The notes below the pieces were generated by a model. The model was not told the DNA's origin. It did no database searches and saw only the letters and a program-made list of their open reading frames with translations. From the NCBI RefSeq assembly GCF_022539665.2, contig NC_081331.1, forward strand, positions 13,548,638 to 13,612,637: DNA of 64,000 nucleotides, written 5' to 3'. Origin of the DNA: Daphnia carinata. Lineage: Eukaryota; Arthropoda; Branchiopoda; Diplostraca; Daphniidae. Within the stretch, counting starts at the first letter, position 1. Each line of letters starts with the position of its first letter. Both the position numbers and the translations under genes were made by a program. This document shows positions 38,680 through 51,243 of this stretch, in pieces.

Positions 38680-41600
38680 TTTGATTATATAAATATCTAG
38701 CGTTGCGTGCCATTCACTTTTTATTTAATATTCCGGCCGCAAATGAGAAATATCTTATTTATCGCAGACGATGTTGTTTTGGTATATACCGTTGCCATGG
38801 AACGTATTTTTTTTTTGTATATTTAATTAATTTCGTCATTCCCTCTCATTGTGAAATCTCCGTTTTTTTGTGAGCCGTTCCTCGCTTGATGTCATCACTG
38901 ACTACACAGTGACCCACGGCCATCTGTTATTCAAGTGACGTCTTGTCGTATTGTTGTACTACGACATTGGCAATCAAAAGTGTCCCAACAGAGACGATTA
39001 ATCTGCTTTCATATTTGGTCAACCCTGACAGTCGAGCGGATTTATTGACATTTATTTTTTTATATTCTACATATTCATTTTTATTCTTTTTTTTCGCCTT
39101 TTATTATTCCAATGGGCATCATGTCGTTTATTATATATGTCGATCCTAGAATGGAATGGTGGATTCGCTTTATGTGTTTCTTGTGTGTCTCTGGAGAAGC
39201 TTCGCGTATCTGGGCTTTTAGGTTTAACCTGATATTCCCTAAATGGAGATCTCGCAGTTCCTGCTCTTATTTTTTTTTTGTCGTATCGATTACTTTTTCG
39301 CTGTTCCATGCTATTTGTGCAGTGCAACGTTGACGTGCTCACTCTTACGATCTTCTTATTAAGTTTAAGCCAAGCTAGCCCTTTCTAATACGAAGATATT
39401 GCGGCCAGTTTTTATGAGGTTTTTGGATTTCCCTTGCAACACTCGTTTCATGGCATCCCAACATTTTAGGAGGTCATATCGCATCGAGTCTCAAACGGAT
39501 TGGTCAACGCCGTACCGACGGCCTGGCTGGACCATCAGCTCACGATTGCACGAGTATTGTTTGTTCTTTAAGGCGTGCGTGACTCTTTTGTTTAGTCGTT
39601 CAATGTTAATTGGTTATTCCTTCTTCCGTTTTGATAAATAGCCTCGTCAATTTTCTACCCATGCCCAAGTAGGACGCCCCTGCGCGCTTCCTTGGACAGT
39701 CGTTGCGAGTCATATGAAATGAACCTTATTATTGGCCTGCTTTAGGCCCTTCATAGTGTTTACTCTGGGTGGGATGGAAAGGGAATCAACGATCATTGTG
39801 AGAAAATGTAAGCTTTTATATCCGCCAGACTTTTTTATGAGATTGTTTTAAGAGGCGTCTATCGATTGTTAACACAGCGTATTGTTAGCGGAGTCCTGGA
39901 GAAGAGGCGGGCTTTGTAGACGCATACCACCTGCTTCTGCCATGTCACACTGGCTTTGACAGCAACTTCTTTTTCTTTTTTTAAGTTTCTATTTTGAAAA
40001 GAAAAACAATCATCAGAGAGAGCGGCACAAATTCTGTGTATATTTACACAATGCGTTGTGCAGAAAGAGTATCCATGGATACATTGATTACGGCGTGAAA
40101 CTTTCTGCACGTCGAGGTGCGCGCGCATCCTACCAAACGGTCCCACTGTCGACGGAGAGATGGCTCTCTCAGTTTGTTTGCACCCCTCCTTTATCTGTGT
40201 GTGTGAAAAAAAGAATCGGCTGGCAAAGTTAGAAATGTTTCCCTCTAGTAGAGCCGTTTCGCTGGAAATCCGTTGTGATTTTCCAGTCCAGTGAAATCAT
40301 AAAGGTAATAAATGACTGATGGCCTGGAATAAGGCTCTTTGTTTCCTTACGTGATGCATTATCTTTGTTTTGTTCTTTTTTGGTACTCTGACGTTTGGGT
40401 AATGAGTTCCAAGTCAATCTCGAGATAAACAACTGGTACAGCATTACTTCACGTAACCTTTTACACAACATTTGCGTTTATTATTCAAACTCAAGTAATC
40501 TGCACATGGTTGGGTACTCGGATTGTCTTTGGTAGTCGTGAGAATTAAACGAAAAGACTAAGTAATTTTTGAAGAACATCAGATTGCTTGAGAGATGTAC
40601 TCAGTGCTATCGAATCGGCTGATAACGTCAAGGAGTTTCTTCCCCTCTCCGAAACAAACGAACATAGTCGAGTTATCCGAGAAGAGATATCCCGTCATTG
40701 TTTGGCTCTCTTTGTCTCTCTCGCCCCATTTTGCTTCTTTTGTACATACCATCATCCACCGACGATGGCCCCCATCGTAAGATGTTCGTGATCTTGTTTC
40801 TCTTCTTATTGGCTAGAGCTGCTCCAACTGAGCCACTTAAAAGATTCGATAAATCCTCTTTCTCACTTTGATGTTCGTATTCCGATGTCCATGTCTAGTT
40901 CCTCAATTCTACTTCACTCTCGGCTTTTGTTCGTTTAATATCGTTCTGTCACGTCGGTAAATTCAGATTATGTCAGACATATCCCCGAGGTTCTTGTAAC
41001 TACGCTTGTGACGTGAATTCCGTGTTGTAACTCATCTCGTATTCATAAAAGTAGGACCTTATTAAGTTGGCATAGAAACGAAGCTAGAGCCGGTTTCAAT
41101 ACTCCTGATATTGCGATTTCCTTGTCGTTTATTGGCGTAATATTTTCATTACATACAATTTAATGACGCCGCAGAAGAGTAAACAAGGCTTTGAAGGAAA
41201 AAGGTTGTCTCGAACGAGCAGCCTTTCTTAAATTAAGAGCCGTATTTTTACATATTGTCGTACATTCGGGCAAAACAAACTTGTGCTCGCTATTCTAACG
41301 CAAACAAGAAACGTACGCTCCCCAAGATGTTATCGAAGAATCTAGCCGGGCAGATTTAATTGCAAACTTCATAACAAACCCCGCAAGCGTTGTTCGTCAT
41401 AACTCGATTAATTTTTTTACTGCGTTAGCTACCGTGTTAGCAGAGCATTACCATTAAAAAAAAAAAACTCTGGGGAGTTTGCTCGTGTGCAAAAAGAACG
41501 AACCAATGGCATCGAAACGGATCGCTATGGGGTTACAGAGTACGATATAATCGGCCCGATGGGGTTCACGACCCCTTTGGTTGAGCTTATGTTCTCTACT

Positions 41601-42142
41601 CTTTTCTACTTTGATTGTAAACAACATTCGAAAAACACACCGTTGTCACGGCAGCCACGGTCCTTGCTCTCACCGAAGACTAGTTCAGACCATCTCTCCC
41701 ACGTAGCCCACAAAACTTGTGTTGTGTATATAAACGAATCATGTAAGCGTTCTTTTTCGTTTTATGCATTTCAAAAAGAATTGAAGTGTGTGCGTTAGAC
41801 GCCATCGTATGTCCCGACAAACAACCAGCTTGGTAATTCGAATCTTGAAAAACTAAATAGCCGAGAACGAAAGCTTTTCATTTATCGTTGCGAGATGCCG
41901 TGTTTTTTTTTTTTCTTTCTTCTATTATCTCATTACAACTTGTTACAGACGTCATTTAGAAGGCACTTATCTGCTCTTCTTTCTTTTATGGCATCTTCTC
42001 CTTTTTGTCCTCCTGTAAGCTCGTACAGCTCTCCACCGTCCACGTTCCTATTCATCTCTTGTTGGTCTAATGTTTGTTGACCATTTTCTCTTGTTGTCAC
42101 GTTCAAGCATTGCCGTCAGTTCATTTTCTCATCTTTTCTTCT

Positions 42143-42278
42143 GGTCCTTAGCGACAGTAGCCGTTGCCCCAGAGATTGCTGGTTATACAACCTTAAACGC
42201 TAAGGACCGTTCATAGACATCGTAATGTTACCTCTTGTAACAACCACTTGTTTTCTCTCAACTCCCTTACATTACGAT
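42143..42278. repeat. Two adjacent perfect inverted repeats
   Basis: The first has 11-base arms GGTCCTTAGCG (42143-42153) and CGCTAAGGACC (42198-42208) around a 44-base loop. The second has 10-base arms ATCGTAATGT (42219-42228) and ACATTACGAT (42269-42278) around a 40-base loop. Only ten bases separate them, and they end 155 bases before the UCR1 exon acceptor. They could shape the pre-mRNA or be remnants of a small transposon. Confidence 0.5.
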
Positions 42279-42433
42279 AGACAATTTATTTTATTATGGC
42301 GGCCGGGTTGGATGTGCACGTCATTATGCGCTTGTTTAAAAAGAATTGGGAATTGAACAAAAACAAATTGTCGTACTTCGAACAGTCTCGAATTATGAAC
42401 TAACTATTTTTTTTAAATTTTTAATTGATACAG

Positions 42434-42649
42434 TTTTGATGTTGAAAATGGAGGACAACCAGGTGCTGGTGGCATTGCAAGCAGCGGGCGAAGTCGAAGC
42501 CCTTTAGCCGGCAACGACGGAGCCGTCTCGCCATCGGGAGCGGCTCTTGTCTTGCAGAACATGCCCCAAAGACGCGAATCGTTTCTCTACCGCGAGGAGG
42601 AAATGTCGCCGAAATCCATGTCGAGAAACTCGTCTCTGGCTTCGGAAGG
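42434..42649 (+). CDS. dnc: dnc/PDE4 exon: UCR1 first half with RRESF PKA site
   Basis: This 216-base internal exon is shared by long isoforms. After the split Ser codon it reads FDVENGGQPGAGG, a Ser/Gly/Pro-rich part, then [18 protein letters not shown] and [23 protein letters not shown] and SPKSMSRNSS are hallmark strings of PDE4 upstream conserved region 1. In vertebrate long forms the Ser of RRESF is the PKA site that activates the enzyme (RRESF at 42570-42584 here). The family usually has SDSDYDL after FLYR; here it is EEEM, a shorter acidic version. The acceptor is ATACAG and the donor GG|GTGAGT. Both junctions are phase 2, so skipping the exon would keep frame. Identity is near certain. 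Confidence 0.97.
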
Positions 42650-43776
42650 GTGAGTCTTTAAATCATTTCTATCTCTGTCTATCTATTTCGCCGTCTCTTC
42701 TTCTTTTTTTATTTGTCTGCTTCTCCCGCACTCGTCGTTTCCACGTATATTACCGCGACACGCCGTTCCGAAAGCGGCTCGGTACTAATAAAAAAAAAAA
42801 AAAAAATCCGACTGGTGCTGAGTGAACGAACCAGACACACGCTGGTTTATGTCACCTCGTAATCAAATATATAAACGCAGAGGAATTCCCATAAAAAAAA
42901 AAAAGGACGCAAAAAAAGGAAAAAAACGTTCATCGAAATGGACACACAGGAAAAAAAGAGAGCGAAGGGGAAATGATATCGAGCTGACGAATTTCGTCCT
43001 GGCGGTAGGGCAAAAAAAAAGAAAAAGAAAAGGGAAATGCACCGTGGGAGGTATAGGAAAATTGATAGGCCATCAATACGTTTGGCGTGCGCTAGCGCCC
43101 GCCATAATCGGGTTTTGTAAAAAGCAAAAAAAAAAAAACATTTGAAAAACAACAACGTTTAATGTTTCTCGTTAATATTCACCGCTTTTTACCAGTTTTT
43201 CCCAGTCATTTTTTGTTGTTTTATTTCTACATCTATGGTAATGAATGCGTCTTTTTTTTTTCTTTTGGTTTCGAGTCACTGGCGTGCCAACATTCGAATT
43301 CAAAAAATATGAACGATCGGAAGAGCTTTTCATCATACCTTTTTCGTTTTGTTTTTTTTTTGATAGATTTATTGGTAAAAAGCGGCGGCGTGATGTCGAA
43401 TACGGATGCATTCATTGAAATAAAAAGAGGGGTAGGAGGAACTACTGACTCCGGCCGCATAAATACATGTTTCAATTCGAATGGGTACGCGATAGTCGGC
43501 ATCTATCTGCCAGTTAGCGTTACTTTGAATAACAACGGTCTATTTACGAAACGCATCGACTACTATGCACATTTTTTCCAGTCAATAAGATTTTCATCGA
43601 GAATCATTCGATGGCGTGTCTGAAAAAAGAAGAAATATGACAAGCAAGTGGAATTCTGTATTGACGGCGTGTTTTCATTTTTACATGGAAAACGAACAGG
43701 GGGGGGGGAGGGCAGGATAACTTGTATTCATAACAAACTCGCATAGAGAGATGGGTCGATTCGTAAATGGTCCCGA

Positions 43777-43784
43777 TGACGTCA
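43777..43784. promoter_or_regulatory. Perfect CRE palindrome TGACGTCA
   Basis: Exact CREB/ATF palindrome about 1.1 kb downstream of the first UCR1 exon and 7.5 kb upstream of first exon E. Confidence 0.35.
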
Positions 43785-45289
43785 ATTACTCGACGATTTC
43801 ATTGGCGATGGCATAGGGTCTGAGCAATCGTATCTCTTTTACGTACATGCCGATACGTTTTTGCATATCAATAAGTTGGTCTGGGCGATCCGTCACAGTC
43901 AAACGAGTGGCGGGCGAAATGGAAACGAGAAACTCCCAACAACAAAAGCAAAAGGAAAAATGTGCCTGCGGACGTTGTAAGAAAGCCCGTCGGGTCATCG
44001 TATGCACCTTGATTTGGATATAGAGACTGAACTTTTTTGGTCGACGGTTCTTTGCGATTGGCCAATAAAACGAATGAGTTTCATCCGTTTCGACAGACGA
44101 CAGCGTTGAGCGGAGCAAAGTCGCGACATCAAGTCGCAACGTGAAGAATCGCAGACAGACAGCCATGCCGCCGCTGACGCCGCACGTAAACCACGCTTGA
44201 CCCCATAGTTATATGGTTAGTAGCCAGAAACAGTTTAGGTAGATGTAGGTGAGGTGCTTCCCTTCCATGCCATCCTTCGTCTTCCCGCTAGTGGGAAATC
44301 TTGCGCTTGCAAAACAAGGTCCAAAGGTTGGTCCAAACACACAGCCCCTCACGTAATTCATTGCGTTTATCTATCAGTCAACGTCAACGTCAGCGAGCAA
44401 GTTGCAAAGTTAGAGAGAAAGCCAGCCCGTCCGCTCTAACAATGACTTTGTTTCATCTCATCGATAAGCTGCGGGTACGATTGTCATGCCCCCCCCCTCG
44501 GCGTTTCTTTCCACAAATCCCCACAATCCGCAGCGTCTCCGGATTATGGAAATCTCCTTTTTATTCTTTTTTTTTTTTTTATCGAATTTTTTTTTATATT
44601 TCAATGCGTGTTTTATGTTATTCTGTTTGACCCTCCCGATAATCGAAGCTGGTAGTAGTTGGATTTAGTGCGCGTTGTAAAATATGGATGCCAATGGGGG
44701 GGGTGGGCGGAGAGTTTGTTGACAGCTTTTTGTCAATTTATATCGTCGAAATTTTCGAAATTCGAAGTGATGACAAATGTCACTCACAGCACGTGACACT
44801 TATCAACTGACGGCAATGGCATTCCGCCCTCTTCTCTGTCGACAATGAGGAAGGCACGTCGTTCTGAGAAGCTTCTATTTAGAGAGCTGCGGCAGCTGGG
44901 GTCCCTCATCGGAATGAACGGTCGGATTAAATTTTATTTTTTCCATCTTGTTGTTGCATTTACTCGCTGTTATCGCATCAGTGTTAAAAAGGTAGCGGGT
45001 GCAACTTCTGTCAAAGCCACTGGCTGTGTAGAATATAAAAATCGTACGCTCAAAACATCAGTATTCATATCATCGCCAGAAGCCTCTTATTGCTCGCGAA
45101 GCGTGCGGTCGTTGGCAGTTGGAGCAACAACGACGAGCTCTTCAGATCAAGAAAACAAACAAGGAAAAAAAAAACACTCTATAGCAGGATGCAATAACGA
45201 GGGAAAAAGATGGAATGAAAACATTGCGCTACAGAGCGGCGTCCCCAAAACAATTATTGAAAAGTAGCATTCATTGTTTATTACAGCAG

Positions 45290-45291
<2 letters not shown>

Positions 45292-45322
<31 letters not shown>
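45292..45322 (+). repeat. (CA)n microsatellite
   Basis: About fifteen CA units. Confidence 0.9.
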
Positions 45323-45323
<1 letters not shown>

Positions 45324-45385
45324 GAAAAAAGGGATTCGAACGATCGCTCGTGTTACGCAATTTGGTCGCGATTTGACATTCGTGA

Positions 45386-45860
45386 TTGTTTGACAAGACG
45401 ATCTTGATTTTGATTGTTTCGATTTGTTTTCTGCCCGTTCAACTAAACGAAGCGTGCGAACGGATATGTCTTTTAATGTGTTTAATCGAAGGAAATTTTT
45501 CGCTGGATAGTTTGCGCCAAGTCAAATCCTTGTTGGTCGTTGGATTGGCACCGGCCCAGCGCCGATAAAGTTCTACGACGATGGCCCATCGAGTTGTTTG
45601 GCCCACCGATGGGCTACCACCGGACCGAGATCAATGTTCCCTTTTTCTTTTTTTTTTGTTTGTTTCATGCAGAATGGCAAACATCTTTATTTTTATTTTG
45701 CTGTTTTGCGCCCTTTGTTATCTCTCGTTTTTATTTTCGATGCGTAAATTCACTGTTTGACATCATCAAGGCTCTCGCTCAAAAAGACGGAAATAAACCC
45801 GAGCGGATCCATCTCCTGCAAGGCACGAGCTTCCGATTTCCGAGCATAGAATTTTCCTAG
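45386..45860 (+). other. Coding-looking island without a consistent frame
   Basis: One frame reads NEACERICLLMCLIEGN to GLAPAQRR and stops at about 45566. A second reads DWHRPSADKVLRRWPIELFG across the same region. After a T-run the text becomes LFDIIKALAQKDGNKPERIH. None begins with a convincing ATG and no domain is recognised. It could be a decayed gene or element fragment. Evidence is compositional only. Confidence 0.15.
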
Positions 45861-48800
45861 CCCTTTTTCTATTCGGCTCGTTCCAATCGTAGGATCCCTG
45901 AAAAATAAAAGAGTTGGATTTCAACCGGCATCTTTACATTGTGTTGCACGAACTGTAGATTGAGAAACATCTACCAAGTATCGAGTTTATAATGTACGTG
46001 CCTGATCATCAGAGACAAAAACAATTGGACGGCAGGGGGCCCGAGACGTTCATTAAGGCAAAAGAGGGAAAAGCAATTCAATATGTTTCGTTTTTTTTTT
46101 GTTTTTTGATCGATGCATACGAAATGCGACGTACCCAGCCCCTTGCCTCGTGCACTATTTTCAATGCCGTGACGTGATGTTGGCCGCAAGGTAAACATAG
46201 ATGCTGGCAGCGACGTAGGCCGACGTGGCCGCCATCCATTTTCGTTGCAGCGCGTGTTTGTTATGGTGTGATGATGTTATGCGAGGGGTTGGCTGCCTTG
46301 TGTGTTTAGATAGAGAAAAGAACTGGAACTCGTAGAAAATGAGAGGGGGGGGGGGGGGGAGAAGCTGTGCACGATTCCACGCTTCTCGGGTTCCACAAAA
46401 GTACTATGGATGTTTTTGGCGGACTCTTGGACGTGACATTTTTGGGGACAGGGCACACCGGACGAGCCCATCTTTCTCTCTCTTTTCTGTTCAACGGTTG
46501 GGCACACGCCCTGAAAAAAATATCGCACAGTTCTTTGTCTTCGTCTTTTCAGATAGAACTGCCGGCCAGGCGACGTGCAGACAATCGATAGCTGACGAGA
46601 ATGATAATTTCCAGTTGGGGGGGAAATAAACGTCGACATTTAGCAAGCGCCTTAGACGGGAGAAAAGAAACGAAGCGGGATTTAGGCAGAAATGAGGGTA
46701 TCACCTCTTATCTTTAATGGTGTCGAGGCGACAAGGGACAGCCTTATCAAATTAAAAAACTTGTCCGTCGTTCCCTTTTTATCGGGCCTTTTGCAGTCGA
46801 TAATTATCGGTGCTATCGACCATCAGATGTCGTAGAAAAAAAGAGGCGAAGATCTTCAAGTCCGTCGTTGTTCAGTCTGCGCACTGGAAGCGTCAAGGAC
46901 GAGCACGAACGTTTCATTCGTTTGTTGAATAGAAATCGAACGCAGACCAAATAATGTAGAGGGTTTTTTTTTTTTTTTTTTAAAGCAGCTGAATGGAAGG
47001 CTGAAGTGTCACTCGGATGGCAGATGGACACGCAGCCGAAAAGAGCCACTGATTCCTTATCAGTTACAAAAGAGAGTCGAGACAATTCTAAACGACTTGG
47101 TTTAGATTTATAAACGCGAAGAAGAACAAGTGAGCCTCGCATTCAGCTGAGGGCTGCTAAACCACTTGATTTTCAGCCTTTTGTTGTTCGCCTTTGTCTC
47201 GTTTAAAGCGTGTGGCGTACGTAGACATAAGACACTAGTGGCTTCATAGCTAAACTTAGATTCGTTTCGTTTTCTGACTCGATATAGAGTTGAGAGACGT
47301 GAGCAGCTCAACGTGCGCCATTTTTAAAACTCTAATTTTTATTTTTGGCAGCGCTAAAAAAGCCCCATGCGTGAAATTTTGAGCATCTCTTCCGCTATTG
47401 CGTGTTTTGTCCGCTCGTGTTTATTTTCCCATTCAACAAAACAAAATGGGAGGGTGGGGAGGGGTGGCCAGAGAATCGAAAAAAAGGACAAAAGGAAAAC
47501 TACTGATTGGCTTGGCAATCCAATGGCTTTTATTTATTTATTTTTTTTTTTTTTGAAAGAGAAGAAAAAGAAATTAAATGGGGGCGATCGTGTTGTTTGT
47601 ATTGGCTCGTTTTGAGTGGCTCGCTTTCGGTTTGCTCACATTTTGGTCGGCGTGAGTGGTCCAGCAACACTACAGCAAAAATTGCTTTTTATTTGCTCGG
47701 CGACGGTTGCCTCACGGTCGATCTCACCTGCTTAAAGGCTTCAGGAGTTAAAGAAAAGGGAAGGGGGAAGGGAATGTCATCATAACGCTAACTAGAGAGG
47801 AAAAAAAAAAGGCGGGGGAGGAGAGCAAAAGGAAATGAATCGGCAGCGAAATTTCACTGCGGGCATGTGAACTGGAAGAGCTCAAAACATCGAAGCCGAT
47901 TGGATCGCATTAAGCGCTTGGGGCTATGCGCATCATCTTCGTTGCGCTTGTTTAGAAACAAAACCATAAGGTCCTGGAAGCATATCCGAATGCCATCCGC
48001 CAAAAATGGATCGCTTTCCCCAAACTGTTATTCAATTTCGTTACGCAGACCTCGGCTGTTCAAATAAAGGAAACACGTCCTGATGATTGACGTAGATCTA
48101 TAAAAACAAATGCCGTCAGTCGACAAAATGGCACAGTGCATGACGTCTAGTGGGGCCCGTCTAGTCTGAGCTCTCGTTCAAATTCTTCCCCCTCTCCGCC
48201 CTCTTCTCGTTCTATCCTTGCATCATGAAACCGACCCTCAAGGAGCCTCTGAGTACTCTGCCGCCCCTCCTCCTTCCCCCCCCCCCCCCCCCGACGTCAA
48301 AAAGAAAATAGAAATGTAACATCTCTCAAACACACTCAGAAAGCTCCACCACCCACATGCGCACATAAATATACATCGATGTAGCAACAGCTAGGGTGGT
48401 AGAAGCTTCGACGGCCTAAAAATGTCTGGCCCAGACCGATGCAATGCGAAAGGCAAAAACAATTTTTGCTCCTTTGCCTTTTGCTTTTCTCCATAGCGTA
48501 ACCTTGCCGCCGCGCGACGTGTCTGTGTGTGTGTATGGTCCGTGATTTTGCGTGCATACTCTGGCAGGAGCCGAAGTTCGTTCAGTCCGCCCTTGTTTTA
48601 AGGCGATGCGCGTGCGCTGCAGGACGCGCCCCGTTCTTTTCATTTTGGCGCATTGTGTTCTTATGTTCCATGATGCAGCACTGGCGCGTTCCAGTATTCA
48701 GCCACATTTTCCGTCATCACGGCGGGCCACACAGTTCGCTGGCGCTAGTCTAAGCAAACAAGACAAACAAGTTAAAGCCAAGAAAGACAGAAAAGAAGAA

Positions 48801-50177
48801 AAAGGCGAGAAATAAAAAGAAGGAAATCTGGAAAGTGAGCGCACAAACGAGAAGTTGTTTGTGTACATCCGACAGTTGTCGTCGATTACCAGAACTGTGT
48901 AGTGTTTTTTGTTGTTTTTTTTTGTTGTTGTTTCTCTTTGCTCTCGTCGTCTACGAAATCGTTTGAGTGAAGGAATAACAAACTACTTTGCCCACCCTCG
49001 TCTTCTTCGTGATTTATCTTGCGTCATTTATCTTCACTCTTTTTTCTTTTCTTTTTCTCTCTCTGTGTTGAACGGCTCGTTTTATTCTTTGTCCTCGCGT
49101 TACAAAAAAAAAAAGCAGAGATTGCCGATTTATTTCATCATTTGGATGACGTAAAAAAAAAAAAAAAAGAAATAAAGGAATAGCGTCGTTGGAACGGCTG
49201 GTGCCTGGTAAAATACCGGGAAAAGAAAAAACGTGAATCCTTCTAACGAAAAATGACATGATTGTATTTCATCTGGTTATGACGGTTTCGTGCCCGAGAG
49301 AAAGGGAAACCCAGCAATGATTCTGCAGTCATAGCAGCGCCGTCAGCCTTCACCAAGAACTGTCGTATGGAAAACGACATCGCATTTGAAAAAAAAAAAT
49401 AAAATAAAATAATAAATAGAACGCGGAACGGAGCGTATCAACATCAAACTGTAACACCTTTTTGCTTGGCAACCCAAAAATCAAGATATAATCCCGCAGG
49501 CGGAATTTAAAAAAAAAAAAAGAGAAGAATTTGTCAATTTATTTATTTTTTTTTTCTTTTTTATTTGTGCACGCGCGCGCGCGTGTGTGTGTGTTCGTGT
49601 GTCAATTCCCCGCCTAGATAAAGAGGGAGTTTTGAACGCGCACGCAAATGCTCAGATGGCCGTGGCGCACTTCTTTTTTTTTTTTTTTTTTTTTGTGTTA
49701 AAAACGATATAATAATTCGACGTGTTATCCAGTGCGTTTGGCAACCCGTTTGAGTGTTCCAGTCGGCCAAGAACGAGCAACTACCACTACGAACTGTACA
49801 CACACCCACAAAAATCACGTCTGCCGATAGAAATCGATTGACCGCGGGGACCGCCTACTGTCCACTCTCTTTCTTATGCAGTCGCGCATCGTCCCGTCTT
49901 AAGACCGTTTGCAATTTGATTATTTCGGCAAAGAATTTCTCTCTTCGTTTACAAATTCGACGAGTGTCGTTTCTTGCAGCGTCATTTCGGACAGTGATCT
50001 TTCAACAACTGCCCAGTTTATCGAACGCAATTGCGTATTAAAGGAATTCGAAAAAACTCGTTTCTTCTTTTGCTAATAAGAAATTCAACAAAGAAAAACA
50101 CGCGGAAAAAAGCTCTGACGTTGGACTTTCACTGTGAAAAATCGAGCAACGAGATAACAGGAAAGGCAGATTTTCTT

Positions 50178-50182
<5 letters not shown>

Positions 50183-50212
<30 letters not shown>
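50183..50212 (+). repeat. (GT)n microsatellite
   Basis: Fifteen GT units, about 480 bases upstream of the exon E TATA-like box. Confidence 0.9.
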
Positions 50213-50213
<1 letters not shown>

Positions 50214-50436
50214 GTGAGCGAAACGAGCGATTTTCGCACTCGCCTTAATGAAGTGATGCGCCGGGCCCTGATTTCGCGTCCTTGCCCTTTTTCGGTCGAT
50301 CGTTAAAGATAGAGAACGCTCACTTCGTTTTGCTGGAAAAAAAAAAAAAAAGAGAGTTTAGTTCAAGCTCTCTTAGTCCGACAAATACACTGCTGACGTT
50401 CACTATCGCCACCCGAAGACCATCCGCCCAACCGTG

Positions 50437-50467
<31 letters not shown>

Positions 50468-50691
50468 CTCTTGCTTTCCCTCTCCCTCCTTTCTTTTGGT
50501 GCTCGCCCGTCTCTATAATACCGCGGGAAGGCCTTGGAGTAAGTTCAGTTGAGAACGCGCTCTCTCCCCTTCCCGTAGACTCCCGATTGAACCCTAATCT
50601 TCCGTTTGTTTGTTTGTTTGTTTTTTTTTTTTTTTTTTTTTTTTTTTTTGGTGCCGTCTTTAACTTCGTCTCTCCACCGTCCCGAGTTGAG

Positions 50692-50714
50692 TATAAAAAT
50701 AAGAACTTCAGTCA
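50692..50714 (+). promoter_or_regulatory. Candidate core promoter of first exon E
   Basis: TATAAAA at 50692-50698 is followed by TTCAGTC at 50708-50714, an arthropod initiator-like string, though only about 19 bases downstream. The exon E ATG follows about 530 bases later, and that position makes it a reasonable promoter. The spacing is a reason for doubt. Confidence 0.35.
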
Positions 50715-51243
50715 TTGATGGACTTTCGAGTGCTGTCACTTGAAGTTCTTTTAAGTGAATTTTGGGGGGATGTAAAACTGGCGCTGACAAGAAACTCTTC
50801 CGACTCGTACTTCTCGTCCCGCTTGTTCTTCGTGTCAAGTGCACTTTTTTTTTTCTTCTTCCTTACAGACGGCCAATTAACGATTGATTGAGTGACTTTT
50901 TTTTGTTTGTGTTGGGAACGTGAAAGTTTTAATCCCGCCGCCGCTGGTTCCATCCGACCAGGTTACACACGCCTTTTGACTTGATGCCTTGACTGGCCCT
51001 GTGATTTTTTTTTTCCGAGCCGCACTTTACTTTTCACGGCCGTCTCTTGTGAAAGACTAATCAATCGTACAGTGTGTGATATCAGTGCCGAAAAAAAAAA
51101 AAAAAAGGAAGAAAAAATTAAACGTCATTACGAACCATCATCAGCCAGATTTTTTTGGCCTTCTTCGTCTTTTCTATTTTGGCACACGTTGCATCAGTTA
51201 AGCAATTGATTGAATGCTACAGTAATCAGCAAGGGATACAAAA

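Larger units (their letters stand above)
37211..42433 (+). other. dnc intron DNA between first exon D and the UCR1 exon
   Basis: Long homopolymers are scarce from about 37.4 kb to 41.4 kb, unlike most of the window. Contents include a CTCF-like core (37995-38008), a hairpin with A-box and B-box-like strings (38609-38679) and two perfect stem-loops at 42143-42278. A non-polymer island at 37532-37846 is open on the minus strand without a real ATG. No domain is recognised. Confidence 0.55.
42650..51243 (+). other. dnc intron DNA between the UCR1 exon and first exon E
   Basis: Mostly noncoding. It has a (CA)n tract at 45292-45322, a C17 run at 48276-48292, a (GT)n tract at 50183-50212, a CRE palindrome at 43777 and a TATA-like promoter candidate at 50692. 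A GC-richer island at 45386-45860 looks coding in several frames without a consistent one. Open frames at 43162, 43786 (minus), 44845 and 47867 have no recognisable domain or splice support. Confidence 0.6.

Noticed and set aside
44845-45267. 140-residue plus-strand ATG frame
   Set aside because: No domain, no splice sites, no promoter and mixed composition; left as intron.
45325-45345. GGATTCGAAC, antisense B-box-like string
   Set aside because: No cloverleaf around it; it follows a CA repeat and an A-run.
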